Shown here in pieces: positions 1-10,211 of a stretch of DNA of 64,000 nucleotides. The stretch covers positions 60,001 to 124,000 of the forward strand of contig WBZZ01003223.1 in the NCBI GenBank assembly GCA_019918135.1, read 5' to 3'. This DNA is from Paulinella micropora (taxonomy: Eukaryota > Cercozoa > Imbricatea > Euglyphida > Paulinellidae). The position numbers were made by a program, and so were the translations under genes. A model generated the notes under the pieces. It did not search any database and was not told the DNA's origin. It saw only the letters and a program-made list of their open reading frames with translations. Numbering within the stretch: position 1 is the stretch's first letter; each line of letters begins with the position of its first letter.

Positions 1-534
1 ACATACATGCATACATACATGCATACATGCATAGCATGCATGGCATGCATGGCATGCATGGCATGCATGGCATACATGGCATACATACATGCATACATAC
101 ATGCATACATACATACATACGTACATACATACATGCATAGCATGCATAGTATGCATGGAATGCATGGCATACATGGCATACATACATGCATACATGCATG
201 CATGCATACATACATACATACATACATACATTTACATACATTTACATACATTTACATGCATTTACATGCATTTAGATACATTTACATACATTTACATACA
301 TTTACATACATTTACATACATTTACATACATTTATATACATACATGCATACATGCATGCAAGCATGCAAGCATGATGCATGCATGCTTGCTTGCTTGCTT
401 GCATGCAATCCATGCACGCATGCATGCATACATACATACATGCATGCATGCATACATGCATATATACATACATACATACATACATACATACATACATACA
501 CACACACACATACATACATACATACATACATATA

Positions 535-568
<34 letters not shown>

Positions 569-724
569 CATACATACATATATACATACATATATACATA
601 CATACATACATACATACATATGTACATACATACATACATAATGTACATACATACATACATACATACATACATGCATGCATGCATGCATGCATGCATGCGT
701 GCGTGCGCATACACACACACACAC

Positions 725-769
<45 letters not shown>

Positions 770-1345
770 ATATATATATATATGTATACATACATACATA
801 CATACATACATACAAACATACATACATAACATACATACATACATACATACATGCATGCATGCATGCATGCGTGCGTGCGTTCACACATACATACATACCT
901 ACATACATACATACATGCATGCATACATGCATGCATGCATGCATTTGCATGCATGCATGCATACATACACATATACATACATACATACATACATACATAC
1001 ATACATTACATACATTACATACATTACATACATACATACAATACATACATACAATACATACATACATACATACAATACATACATTACATACATACATACA
1101 TTACATACATACATACAATACATACATACAATACATACATACATACATACATACATACATACATGCATACATGCATACATACATACATACATACATACAT
1201 ACACACACATACATATGTACATACATACATACATACATGCATACACACATACATATGTACATACATACATACATACATACAATGTACATATACATACTAC
1301 ATACATACATACACATACATACATACATACATACATACATACATA
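1..1345. repeat. (ACAT)n microsatellite
   Basis: Almost pure ACAT repeat with interspersed GCAT, TTTACAT, (AC)n and (AT)n variants. Long open frames cross it in every phase on both strands but only because the four-base unit contains no frequent stop. No gene is present. Confidence 0.97.
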
Positions 1346-1424
1346 CTTATTACTTGCTTACTTACTTGTTAACTTACTTGCTAACTTACTTGCTAACTTA
1401 CTTGCTTACTTACTTACTTGCTTA

Positions 1425-1472
<48 letters not shown>

Positions 1473-1483
1473 GACTAACTCTG

Positions 1484-1521
<38 letters not shown>

Positions 1522-1527
1522 CTACTC

Positions 1528-1593
<66 letters not shown>

Positions 1594-1612
1594 GCTTACT
1601 ACATACTACATA
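1346..1612. repeat. (TTAC)n microsatellite
   Basis: Continuous CTTA/TTAC tetranucleotide repeat with a few TTGC variants, directly following the ACAT tract. It contains no gene. Confidence 0.95.
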
Positions 1613-2239
1613 CATACATGCAAGCATTTTGTGCTTGCATGTAAGAATGCAGAATGCACCCATTTGCTGTCCCTCAACGATGCAAGCGCGAATATTCTTG
1701 TGTTTGCTGTGGGCAAAAAGTAAACATACCATAGTTGCAAAGAACCGTCCACACCGAGTTGAACGAAATTCCGAACTGGCCGAATTTCATCTATTTCGGA
1801 GCCCGCTATTTACGGTAGTTTCTGCGGCTTTCCTTCCTGGGTCCTGAAAGGCGCAGTTCGAAAGTCGGCCCCATTGACTTGACTTGGACTGTTATGATTG
1901 CATTTTGATCTCTCTTGTTCATAACGTGTTTGATTGTCGGTTTCTACTGTACAGGCGATAAGGTGTTCGTTTCCTTGGAAAAAGAGCTAGCGAGGCAACA
2001 GCGGGGCACAGCTGCATAAGGACATGGGGGTGATTGAGAAAAAGAAAATACAAATGAACATTACATTCATCGAAGCATACCTCTTTGCATTTGTGAAGGT
2101 TACTTGCAATCACTTCAACCTCTCATCCCTTAAGCTGCACAGGTGCTGTCCACACAGACACTGACAACAAGGCATTTTTCATCCAAGAAACTGTGTACAT
2201 GTAACGCCATTATTTATGAGTACTTATGTGCCCTCTCCG
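1613..2239. other. unique host DNA, no gene seen
   Basis: Mixed-composition sequence between the microsatellites and a GTT-rich tract. I see no convincing coding frame, RNA gene or repeat in it. Confidence 0.6.
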
Positions 2240-2560
2240 TTCACTTTTGTCTTTCTTGGTTGGTTGGTTGGTTGGTTGTTTGTTCTGTTTGTTATTCTGT
2301 TTGTTCTTCTTGTTGTTTTCTTCTTGTTGTTTTCTTCTTGGTGTGTTGTTGTTTTTGTTTGTTGGTTTTTTTGTTCATGTTGTGTTGTTGTTGTTGTTGT
2401 TGTTGTTTGTTGGTTTTTGTTGTTTGTTGTTTGTATGCTGTTGTTTGTTGTTGTTTGTTCTTTGTTGTTGTTTATTTGTTTTTCAATAATAACTAACAAT
2501 CAATAACTAGTTATTGTTTTGTTGTTGTTGTTGTTGTTGTTAAACTTCTTGTTGTTGTTT
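2240..2560. repeat. GTT-rich low-complexity tract
   Basis: Irregular GTT/TTG repeats (GGTT, GTT and TTCTTG runs). The poly-Phe/Val/Leu frames it generates are artefacts of composition. Confidence 0.9.
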
Positions 2561-2820
2561 CATATCTAAAAATCTAGCAACTCCCTTCTATTTTTCTCCT
2601 CTTTCTCTCTCTCTCTCTCTCTCTCTCCTCTCTCTGATGCCCTTCGCTATTCTCAGAGGTGTCGTCCAGTCCGCTGCATCGAAACGGGAGAGGTTGGCAT
2701 CCTATCTTTGCACATCTACAGACTCCCTACAAAAAACAAAATAATAATAATAATAATAATAATAATCAAAATAATCATAATAATAACAATAACAATAATA
2801 ATAATAATAATAATAATAAT
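2561..2820. repeat. (CT)n and (AAT)n tracts around a short unique segment
   Basis: A (CT)n run lies at about 2,603-2,636, a short unique stretch follows, and (AAT)n with AAC variants occupies about 2,740-2,820. The (AAT)n is the tail of the next element when read on the minus strand. Confidence 0.8.
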
Positions 2821-3087
2821 AGTGCTTCTCTGTCAATGGCTGATGCATTTCTGCACATGCGCCTCCATCGTCTCACCCGTGAGGGGAGTACGAAGAATTG
2901 ACGATAAGCTCTAATGACACCCCCGCAAGGGCAGTTCCAACACTTCCAGACGGGCCGGTATGTTCAATGAAAATACTGGTCCAGACGGATCGGTATGTTC
3001 AATGAAAATACTGGTGGCACCGACGGGAATCGAACTGGCGACAGGGCCCAGATGGTAGAACTTGACCACTGGGCTATCACGGTGTCC
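2821..3087 (-). repeat. tRNA-derived SINE, family A copy 1
   Basis: Read on the minus strand it begins GGACACCGTGATAGCCCAGT, which matches a tRNA 5' half with an A box (TAGCCCAGTGGTC), and has the B box AGTTCGATTCC about 40 bases later. A body follows that ends in CAGAGAAGCACT and an (ATT)n tail. This copy has a tandem duplication of about 34 bases containing CGGTATGTTCAATGAAAA. The tRNA boxes are seen directly; RNA polymerase III transcription is inferred from the class. Confidence 0.9.
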
Positions 3088-3114
3088 AATAATAATAATA
3101 ATAATAATAATAAT

Positions 3115-3287
3115 AGTGTATCTCCTGCCAATTGCTGAGCCAAAAGGCCATGTGCATCCAGTCCTCCATTCCATAAGGAAAGTCTCCACACCAATCGGTG
3201 GAATAAAGGAAGTGACGGCATAGAACATTACTCTAGGAGCTTTATACCAATCAGCCCATGGAAAGGACCGATGGCCTATGTACTCCC

Positions 3288-3288
<1 letters not shown>
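3115..3288 (-). repeat. ATT-tailed short element, family B copy 1
   Basis: A sequence of about 174 bases that on the minus strand starts AGGGAGTACATAGGCCATCG and ends GGAGATACACT followed by (ATT)n. It recurs at least six times in the window with the same ends. It has no tRNA boxes. It could be a second short family or the 3' part of a longer one. Confidence 0.85.
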
Positions 3289-3327
<39 letters not shown>

Positions 3328-3328
<1 letters not shown>

Positions 3329-3559
3329 GTGCTTCTCTGTCAATGGCTGATGCAAATCTGCACATGCGCCTCCATCGTCTCACCCGTGAGGGGAGTACGA
3401 AGAATTGACGATAGGCTCTAATGACACCCCCGCACGGGCAGTTCCAACACTTCCAGACGGACCGGTATGTTCAATGAAAATACGGGTGGCACCGACGGGA
3501 ATCGAACTGGCGACAGTGCTCAGATGGTAGAACTTGACCACTGGGCTATCACGGTGTCC
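3328..3559 (-). repeat. tRNA-derived SINE, family A copy 2
   Basis: Same head, body and ATT tail as copy 1, but with only a single copy of the roughly 34-base internal segment, so it is a shorter subfamily. Confidence 0.9.
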
Positions 3560-3637
<78 letters not shown>

Positions 3638-3659
3638 TAATAATAATAATAATAATAAT
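3560..3659. repeat. (AAT)n microsatellite, 100 bases
   Basis: A near-perfect AAT tract with one slippage, between a family A head and a family B 3' end. Confidence 0.95.
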
Positions 3660-3833
3660 AGTGTATCTCCTGCCAATTGCTGAGCCAAAAGGCCATGTGC
3701 ATCCAGTCCTCCATTCCATAAGGAAAGTCTCCACACCAATCGGTGGAATAAAGGAAGTGACGGCATAGAACATTACTCTAGGAGCTTTATACCAATCAGC
3801 CCATGGAAGGGACCGATGGCCTATGTACTCCCT
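3660..3833 (-). repeat. ATT-tailed short element, family B copy 2
   Basis: Near-identical to copy 1 over its full length. Confidence 0.85.
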
Positions 3834-3860
3834 AATAATAATGATAATAATAATAATAAT

Positions 3861-4131
3861 AGTGCGTGCTTCTCTGTCAATGGCTGATGCATTTCTGCAC
3901 ATGCGCCTCCATCGTCTCACCCGTGAGGGGAGTACGAAGAATTGACGATAGGCTGTAATGACACCCCCGCAAGGGCAGTTCCAACACTTCCAGACGGACC
4001 GGTATGTTCAATGAAAATACTGGTCCAGACGGACCGGTATGTTCAATGAAAATACTGGTGGCACCGACGGGAATCGAACTGGCGACAGGGCCCAGATGGT
4101 AGAACTTGACCACTGGGCTATCACGGTGTCC
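3861..4131 (-). repeat. tRNA-derived SINE, family A copy 3
   Basis: Full-length copy with the duplicated internal segment and intact A and B boxes. Confidence 0.9.
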
Positions 4132-4133
4132 AA

Positions 4134-4167
<34 letters not shown>

Positions 4168-4169
<2 letters not shown>

Positions 4170-4658
4170 ATATCTGAGGCGTACTGATGCAGCTAATGGC
4201 ATATCCTCAACGGACATAAGCCTCCAATACCCTTGTTCGAGGTCCTCCACCCCCCCGTGTCAGTCTCTCGCCTGATGATCGGGGCCACCGATGGAGCTCC
4301 TGAGGGCAAGACTGCACTAAGCCGAGGTTATTTCGCAGTCCCAGCAACCTCTTGCAAGACGTCACCGAATGTGCAAGTGCATACACCAAGCGCGGTTGCT
4401 AGAGCTGCCTCGAAACCCCACCCATAACAATCTGGTGTCTGCTGGGTCCTGGGCTATCAACCAGCATATGCGGAGTTTAAGATCTTTTACGCGCGCAACG
4501 ACCCTCCTCCCCAGCATCTACCACCAAAGGGTTATGAGTTGGCGTCACAGTTTAACGCCTTGAGGCCATTGGGCTGGAACTCTGTTTAGCAAGTGTGACT
4601 AGGTTTTTTCATCGGGATTTCCCTCAAATATGTCACAATCAACACTCCAAGGCAGATT
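4168..4658 (-). repeat. ATT-tailed element, family C copy 1
   Basis: A segment of about 490 bases repeated at 12,110-12,610. On the minus strand its last part reads GGAGGCTTATGTCCG and ends near TCAGATATAGT followed by (ATT)n. Its 3' end resembles those of the LINE and of family A. No open frame of note is present. Confidence 0.75.
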
Positions 4659-4716
4659 TAATAATAATAATAATAATAAGAATAATAAAAATAATAATAG
4701 TAAATATAGTAATAAT

Positions 4717-4890
4717 AGTGTATCTCCTGCCAATTGCTGAGCCAAAAGGCCATGTGCATCCAGTCCTCCATTCCATAAGGAAAGTCTCCACACCAATCGG
4801 TGGAATAAAGGAAGTGACGGCATAGAACATTACTCTAGGAGCTTTATACCAATCAGCCCATGGAAAGGACCGATGGCCTATGTACTCCCT
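4717..4890 (-). repeat. ATT-tailed short element, family B copy 3
   Basis: Full copy of family B, flanked on both sides by imperfect (AAT)n. Confidence 0.85.
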
Positions 4891-4928
4891 ATAGTAATAA
4901 TAATAATAGTAATAATAATAACAATAAT

Positions 4929-5197
4929 AGTGCTTCTCTGTCAATGACTGATGCATTTCTGCACATGCGCCTCCATCGTCTCACCCGTGAGGGGAGTACG
5001 AAGAATTGACGATAAGCTCTAATGACACCCCCGCAAGGGCAGTTCCAACACTTCCAGACGGGCCGGTATGTTCAATGAAAATACTGGTCCAGAAATAGAC
5101 CGGTATGTTCAATGAAAATACTGGTGGCACCGACGGGAATCGAACTGGCGACAGGGCCCAGATGGTAGAACTTGACCACTGGGCTATCACGGTGTCC
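4929..5197 (-). repeat. tRNA-derived SINE, family A copy 4
   Basis: Long subfamily; the internal duplication carries a small change (CCAGAAATAGACC) between its halves. Confidence 0.88.
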
Positions 5198-5253
5198 ATA
5201 AAACAATAATAATAATATAATAATAATAATAATAATATAATAATAATAATAAT

Positions 5254-5485
5254 AGTGCTTCTCTGTCAATGGCTGATGCAAATCTGCACATGCGCCTCCA
5301 TCGTCTCACCCGTGAGGGGAGTACGAAGAATTGACGATAGGCTCTAATGACACCCCCGCAAGGGCAGTTCCAACACTTCCAGACGGACCGGTATGTTCAA
5401 TGAAAATACTGGTGGCACCGACGGGAATCGAACTGGCGACAGGGCCCAGATGGTAGAACTTGACCACTGGGCTATCACGGTGTCC
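5254..5485 (-). repeat. tRNA-derived SINE, family A copy 5
   Basis: Short subfamily copy. Its tRNA head is followed by (AAT)n 5,486-5,521, which is also the 3' tail of the LINE that comes next. Confidence 0.88.
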
Positions 5486-5521
<36 letters not shown>

Positions 5522-5533
5522 GGCTTCCTCAGA

Positions 5534-7852
5534 CTATAGCATCAGATCCAGATCCTGGACATGTGCCTCCATTGGGTCACCGGGGTCAGCCGATCCCAAC
5601 GCATTGTCAGAACACCAAACAGACATAGCAGCAACAGCAACAGCAGGGGCAGATGGGGGCTGTGAAGTGCATGAAGAGCTAGATGCGAGGGTGTTAGCTG
5701 AAGAGAAGAACTCGGAGACACTACGCTGCGCTCCCGAACCCCTCTCTCTAGCCAGGACGTCCACACTGCGCGGACGGCCGCGCCGCGCAACATCAACGTC
5801 ACTTGGGGGAGAGGGTGGGACAGAAGCTGATGGAACCTCAGTGAGGTCAATCACCTCCTCGCCCCCATCCTCCACCCCAAGCTCCTCCCTTTTACCCTCC
5901 CTAGCAGACCAACACTCAGACACATATGATCCAAACAACACATCCAACTTTGGGGGGGGACGCAACGCTGTAACCCCTAACAACGCAGCAAGCCTAAAGT
6001 TACTGCGGAAGCGCGACTTCCCCTGAAAAAGCTTACAAAACAATCGTGATTGATCCACAGGCGACATATCATCCCAACCCTGCCGCACAGAGCCCTCCCG
6101 CTCCCGCCCAAGCAACACATCCTCCACCACAACCTCACCGCCTACGACCTCACCACCCTCCTCACTCCCTCCATCCCCCTCAGCAGCCCCCACAGCCATG
6201 CCACCGAGCCTCTGCATACTCAGCAACAGCTGCTTACGTCTCCCCTCATGCATGGGGCAATCCCATAAGAAGTGCGCAAGGGACTCATTGACATCATCAT
6301 GACAACAGAAGCAGCGAGGGGACATGCCACTGACCAACTTGCTGCGGTACAACCGAAGGCGGTTGTTGCAGCTGAGCAACCTTCTCCGAAGCAGATTATA
6401 ATGCGCATCATCAAGGGCTAGCCATCTTGGGAACTCCTTAGTTCCAAAGACTTGTCTTAGGATGACTCGCAGGCCATCAGTAAGATCGCTGCCTGCCTCT
6501 CGCTTGTCCCACATCAGTTGCTGCACCATCTTGACGTCCTGCTGAAGGGCCCACTTGTCCACAGTCGAACTCCAACCCTCGAGGTCCTTCTCTGAGCTAT
6601 TTAGGAGCTCCTGAAGCCCTTGTTGTAGATCCATTGAGTCCCTGATAGCGCCTTCGGCCTCCGCAGTCCAGTCGGATTTGACTTGAGATGCGATGACAGG
6701 AAATCGCTTCTCCGGTAGAACACGCAGCCGTCCATAGAACTTCAGTTGCGCCGCCCGCCGCAAACGCTCCGCACTCAAAGAGCGCGCCAGAAAGAGTGTA
6801 ATCCACTTGCTTGTCTTAGGGCTGATGCCGAGAATCATCCTCATGGGGCGCAGCATTGCTGCCTCCAGCTTGGTGAGCTGCGATACGGGGGCACGCCAGA
6901 CATCGAAGGCGTACTTCAGCTTGGCCCCCACAAGTTGATTCCAGCACATGAGACGATACCTAGCTTGTATCTCACCTGCACACCACAAAGAGTACCAACC
7001 TGCGGTGGCAACTTCAGTGACACGCGTAGCCCGCAGGGCCTGCTCCTTCCACTTCAGGTCGTCGGTGATAACCACTCCCAGGTACTTGTACTGACTGGTG
7101 ACACAAAGCTTGTGGCCGCGAAACCACACCACGGGCTCACCTCGCTCCCTGATACTTGGTCGTTTCGCCTTGCTCGACGTGTAAATGGGCATGATTTCCG
7201 TCTTGCCGGGCTTCAAGTTGACTTCCAGCCGGTAATCTTCCGCGAACTTGGCCACAACATTGACCATCTTCTGGAGCTCGGTGCGACTGTGAGCGATGAG
7301 GGCCACGTCGTCCGCGTATAGAAGTGCCTTGATGTCGTTCAGCCGCTTCACATCCGTGATCTTGAGGGCACTCGCCAGCTGATCACACAGCTCATCCATA
7401 AAGACGTTGAAGAGTGTGGGAGAGAGAGGGGACCCCTGTTGGACGCCTACACCCTCCAGTACTTCGGGGGTGAGTGCTCCATCAACTAGCACTTGCGACG
7501 AAGTCTGCTCGTAGCACCTGCGTAGCGTGCGCCAGAACTTGCCCCTTACACCCAGCTTCCAGAGCCTCTCAAATAGGCCATCTCTCCAAACAGACGGGAA
7601 AGCCTTGCGTAGATCGACGAACAGGACATACGACTCCCGCTTCTGCTGCTGACGCCCCTTCAACCTCTGCCAAAGGGTAAAGACCTGATCCGTAGTGCGA
7701 CGCCCCGGGCGGAAGCCTCCCTGCTCTGGACGTAGCTTATCCGGGCCATCCACGAAGAGCGTTAGACGAGTAGCTAATAAGGACAGATACAGTACCAAGG
7801 CAACTAATAATCGAGATATCCCTCCAGTTGTCAGGATCCGTAGGATCCCCAC
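5534..7852 (-). CDS. LINE C-terminal part: reverse transcriptase and zinc knuckle
   Basis: Starts inside the RT domain, so the nominal N-terminus is not real. It shows FRPGRRTTDQ, the palm motif FVDLRKAFPSVW, QQGSPLSPTLF and the catalytic YADD (codons at 7,307-7,318). The RT copies element RNA at the nicked target. A cysteine/histidine knuckle CFCC...LAHFLWDC follows, as in many LINE C-termini. A low-complexity acidic and serine-rich tail closes the protein. The LINE clade cannot be fixed without a phylogeny. Confidence 0.92.
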   Translation of the reverse strand: MGILRILTTGGISRLLVALVLYLSLLATRLTLFVDGPDKLRPEQGGFRPGRRTTDQVFTLWQRLKGRQQQKRESYVLFVDLRKAFPSVWRDGLFERLWKLGVRGKFWRTLRRCYEQTSSQVLVDGALTPEVLEGVGVQQGSPLSPTLFNVFMDELCDQLASALKITDVKRLNDIKALLYADDVALIAHSRTELQKMVNVVAKFAEDYRLEVNLKPGKTEIMPIYTSSKAKRPSIRERGEPVVWFRGHKLCVTSQYKYLGVVITDDLKWKEQALRATRVTEVATAGWYSLWCAGEIQARYRLMCWNQLVGAKLKYAFDVWRAPVSQLTKLEAAMLRPMRMILGISPKTSKWITLFLARSLSAERLRRAAQLKFYGRLRVLPEKRFPVIASQVKSDWTAEAEGAIRDSMDLQQGLQELLNSSEKDLEGWSSTVDKWALQQDVKMVQQLMWDKREAGSDLTDGLRVILRQVFGTKEFPRWLALDDAHYNLLRRRLLSCNNRLRLYRSKLVSGMSPRCFCCHDDVNESLAHFLWDCPMHEGRRKQLLLSMQRLGGMAVGAAEGDGGSEEGGEVVGGEVVVEDVLLGREREGSVRQGWDDMSPVDQSRLFCKLFQGKSRFRSNFRLAALLGVTALRPPPKLDVLFGSYVSECWSAREGKREELGVEDGGEEVIDLTEVPSASVPPSPPSDVDVARRGRPRSVDVLARERGSGAQRSVSEFFSSANTLASSSSCTSQPPSAPAVAVAAMSVWCSDNALGSADPGDPMEAHVQDLDLML

Positions 7853-10211
7853 CCTTGGGGATATTGACGATGATTCCCTTGCCCCAAGCTTTTGGAGTCC
7901 TCTCGGCTTCTCGAATCCAGTTGAAGTACTGCGTTAAGTAGCCATTGATGTAGGCGCCGCCATACTTGAGCATCTCGTTCTTCACTTTGTCCTCGCCACA
8001 AGCTTTGTGGTTGTTCAGGGCACGTTGCCTTGCAAGGACCTCCTCTTGCGTGAACGGCTTGTCCAGCTCTTCGCAAGTGTCTTCACCTACTTCGTGCTCC
8101 TTCATAGCCCGGGCCACCTCATCTCTGAAGCGATCGTTCCAGTGGAACTGCCGCTTAGCTTCGGCTTCCTCCCACTCCAGCGAGCCTGCTTCTGCACAGC
8201 ACTCCACCACAACAGCCGCACTTGCCGGATTTTCCCGTGGCTTCACCGAATTTTTCCGAAATTCCTCCCACCGAGCGACCTTTTCCGGCAGCGTACACGC
8301 CAGTGAGCCATCCTCCCTTTGCACCGGCGCGGAGACCTTCGTTCTGCGTGCCCCGCCAAGCCGCTTCGCAAGTAGCCAAAAGCGCTTTGAGGATTGCTCG
8401 CGTTGACATTTGACCGCTTCTTCCTGCACTTGCTTGAAGGAGGCGGACTTCTTGGCCCGAGTTGCCTTCCGAATTTGCTTGCGGAGCCGTAGCCAATTCA
8501 GACGGGCTTCCGCATTCGATTCATCCCTCCTGTATGCTGCGTAGGCCTCCCGGCGCTGCTGAATGAGCTTCTTTAGCTCCCCGTCGAACCAATTGTTGGT
8601 GAAACGGGGTCGTATACATCTGGAGCCAAGGACCCGGTGCGCCGCCATTCGGAAGGACTGCGCCACTCGCTCGGTGACGTCATCTACCACCCGTTGGCTG
8701 TCGGCACCACCCGATAGGTCAAGCTCAGGCAGCTGTTGCACTCCAAGCTTCTGTAGGCAATGCTGGAATACGTCATCGAACTTGTCGCGTAGATAATCCA
8801 GCGCTTGCTTCGCAGCGTGATCATTACCCGAGACACCAGCACCAATAAGCTTATCAACACGAAAGGACCTGTAAGGTTTCGCAGCCCGCTTTGGCCGGCG
8901 CTGGCCGCTCCACGTCAGTTCGGCCCATACTGCCTTGTGGTCCGTATCAAGATCATCTTCGCATACTCCGAACTTTGCTCCAGATGCCAAGCCAGGCGAC
9001 GCGCAGATGTAATCGAGGAGGTGCTTGCCTGTGCCCATGCCGCGCTGCTCACGCCGGGACCACCAGTAGGACCCTTCCACTGGGCACGAGAAGCCGCTCA
9101 GATTTCGCAGGCCCGTAGCGACGAGGACAGCCGCGAGTCTCTTGCCGTTCTCCGAACGTACCGGTGCTCCCTTATGCTGACCGACGATGCCCTCCTCTTT
9201 TCGGCTGCATGCCGGCCCGAGCTTCGCGTTGGCATCCGCCACCGTGACCACAAGACCTTTGGCTCCAAAAAAAGCTATAGCTGCCTGCCAGGCCGCATAC
9301 GCCTCTGACGACTCTTCTTCCTGCGTTTCCTGGGGAAAGTAGCCGTTGCCCACATAGATATCCTGAGCGCCGGTAACACCCGAGGCGATACGCAGCCACA
9401 CTTGCTGCCGGTGGTCGACGGGGGCTGACACCAGGTTGCAATACGGACCAAGGAAGTTAGCCACCGCGAATAGAACCCCACCCTTGCAGCGATTTTTCTC
9501 GCTGACCTCCGCAGGTTTTCCAAAAATCCGGAATCCATCCAGGCTGCATTTGGAAAGTTGCTTCTTGCCCATGCGATGCTCCTGAGCCCCGATGACTAGC
9601 CAGCCCTCGTGCTTGTAGAATGATGCCCATTCCGCCGTGCCTACGTTGTCGTATCCCGTTTTACCCTGCCAGTTGTGACTCGCGACGAGTAGCTTGAAGC
9701 CGGTATCGAACTGCTTGGAGCGGTGCTTCTTGGCTCGTTTCCGGACCCGACGGCCGCGCTTGGCTTCCGCCCTCGTGCTGCCCCCCTCTGCAGGTGCTTG
9801 CGCAGGTTGGTCCCCCACTGCACTGGCCGCCGAATGCAGGGGCACCACATGCACATCAGCACACTCAGACACACACTTAGGTGCATCGGCAGCCAATGCC
9901 GAAGACACCACCTGCACATCATCGACACATTCTTCATGCAGAGGCAAGACGCGATGTCCCGTCGCAGCTTCCTCCTTCCGGACCGCCGCTTCCCCACGCA
10001 GATGGATGCGAATAAGCCTTCGGACACTTTCCCTGTCCCTGAACCTGCGCCCAAGGGCCACATTGACCCCTCTGCCGAAGAATTTGAGATGTTTGAGTTG
10101 CTGCAACGCCGTCTGCCTGCTGTCATCGTCCTCGTAGACCAGCTCCAGGTGACGAGACATTCGCTGGCCTTGCCACTCCATTACCGGGACCACCAGACCA
10201 AGACCGCTCAT
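7737..10211 (-). CDS. LINE N-terminal part: APE-like endonuclease and start of reverse transcriptase
   Basis: 824 residues. The first 90 or so are basic and may continue an upstream gag-like region. A basic linker is followed by an exonuclease-endonuclease-phosphatase domain, recognisable from LLVASHNWQG, the catalytic Glu in GAQEHRM, GNGYFP, the Asp-x-Asn in VADANAKLG, LLDYICAS and the terminal DTDHKAVW. This endonuclease nicks the target so that reverse transcription can be primed there. The C-terminal 250 residues hold the RT thumb-side leader with QEEVLARQRALNNHKACGED and the conserved IPKGGDPTDPDNWRDIS block. The frame then ends, and the rest of the RT follows in a different frame, which I read as a frameshift rather than a designed two-ORF layout because the RT domain itself is split. 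Confidence 0.9.
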   Translation of the reverse strand: MSGLGLVVPVMEWQGQRMSRHLELVYEDDDSRQTALQQLKHLKFFGRGVNVALGRRFRDRESVRRLIRIHLRGEAAVRKEEAATGHRVLPLHEECVDDVQVVSSALAADAPKCVSECADVHVVPLHSAASAVGDQPAQAPAEGGSTRAEAKRGRRVRKRAKKHRSKQFDTGFKLLVASHNWQGKTGYDNVGTAEWASFYKHEGWLVIGAQEHRMGKKQLSKCSLDGFRIFGKPAEVSEKNRCKGGVLFAVANFLGPYCNLVSAPVDHRQQVWLRIASGVTGAQDIYVGNGYFPQETQEEESSEAYAAWQAAIAFFGAKGLVVTVADANAKLGPACSRKEEGIVGQHKGAPVRSENGKRLAAVLVATGLRNLSGFSCPVEGSYWWSRREQRGMGTGKHLLDYICASPGLASGAKFGVCEDDLDTDHKAVWAELTWSGQRRPKRAAKPYRSFRVDKLIGAGVSGNDHAAKQALDYLRDKFDDVFQHCLQKLGVQQLPELDLSGGADSQRVVDDVTERVAQSFRMAAHRVLGSRCIRPRFTNNWFDGELKKLIQQRREAYAAYRRDESNAEARLNWLRLRKQIRKATRAKKSASFKQVQEEAVKCQREQSSKRFWLLAKRLGGARRTKVSAPVQREDGSLACTLPEKVARWEEFRKNSVKPRENPASAAVVVECCAEAGSLEWEEAEAKRQFHWNDRFRDEVARAMKEHEVGEDTCEELDKPFTQEEVLARQRALNNHKACGEDKVKNEMLKYGGAYINGYLTQYFNWIREAERTPKAWGKGIIVNIPKGGDPTDPDNWRDISIISCLGTVSVLISYSSNALRGWPG

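Larger units (their letters stand above)
5522..10211 (-). mobile_element. APE-type non-LTR retrotransposon (LINE)
   Basis: A minus-strand element with endonuclease then reverse transcriptase domains and a 3' (ATT)n tail (5,486-5,521 on the plus strand). The 3' end reads GGAAGCC and then (ATT)n. The open frame runs in from about 10,329 without an ATG before 10,211, so the 5' end may be truncated or use an undetected upstream region. The endonuclease and reverse transcriptase parts lie in different frames, with the switch between about 7,737 and 7,852, so this copy is not a working single frame. Codon use and GC content differ from the flanking short elements. Confidence 0.93.

Noticed and set aside
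1-1600. Long overlapping open frames in all phases on both strands
   Set aside because: They translate a four-base repeat (His/Thr/Tyr/Ile and Met/Cys/Val/Tyr patterns) and have no protein character.
3013-3087. Functional tRNA gene on the minus strand
   Set aside because: A and B boxes are present, but the sequence is repeated with a common 3' body and ATT tail, so it is a SINE head and not a tRNA gene.
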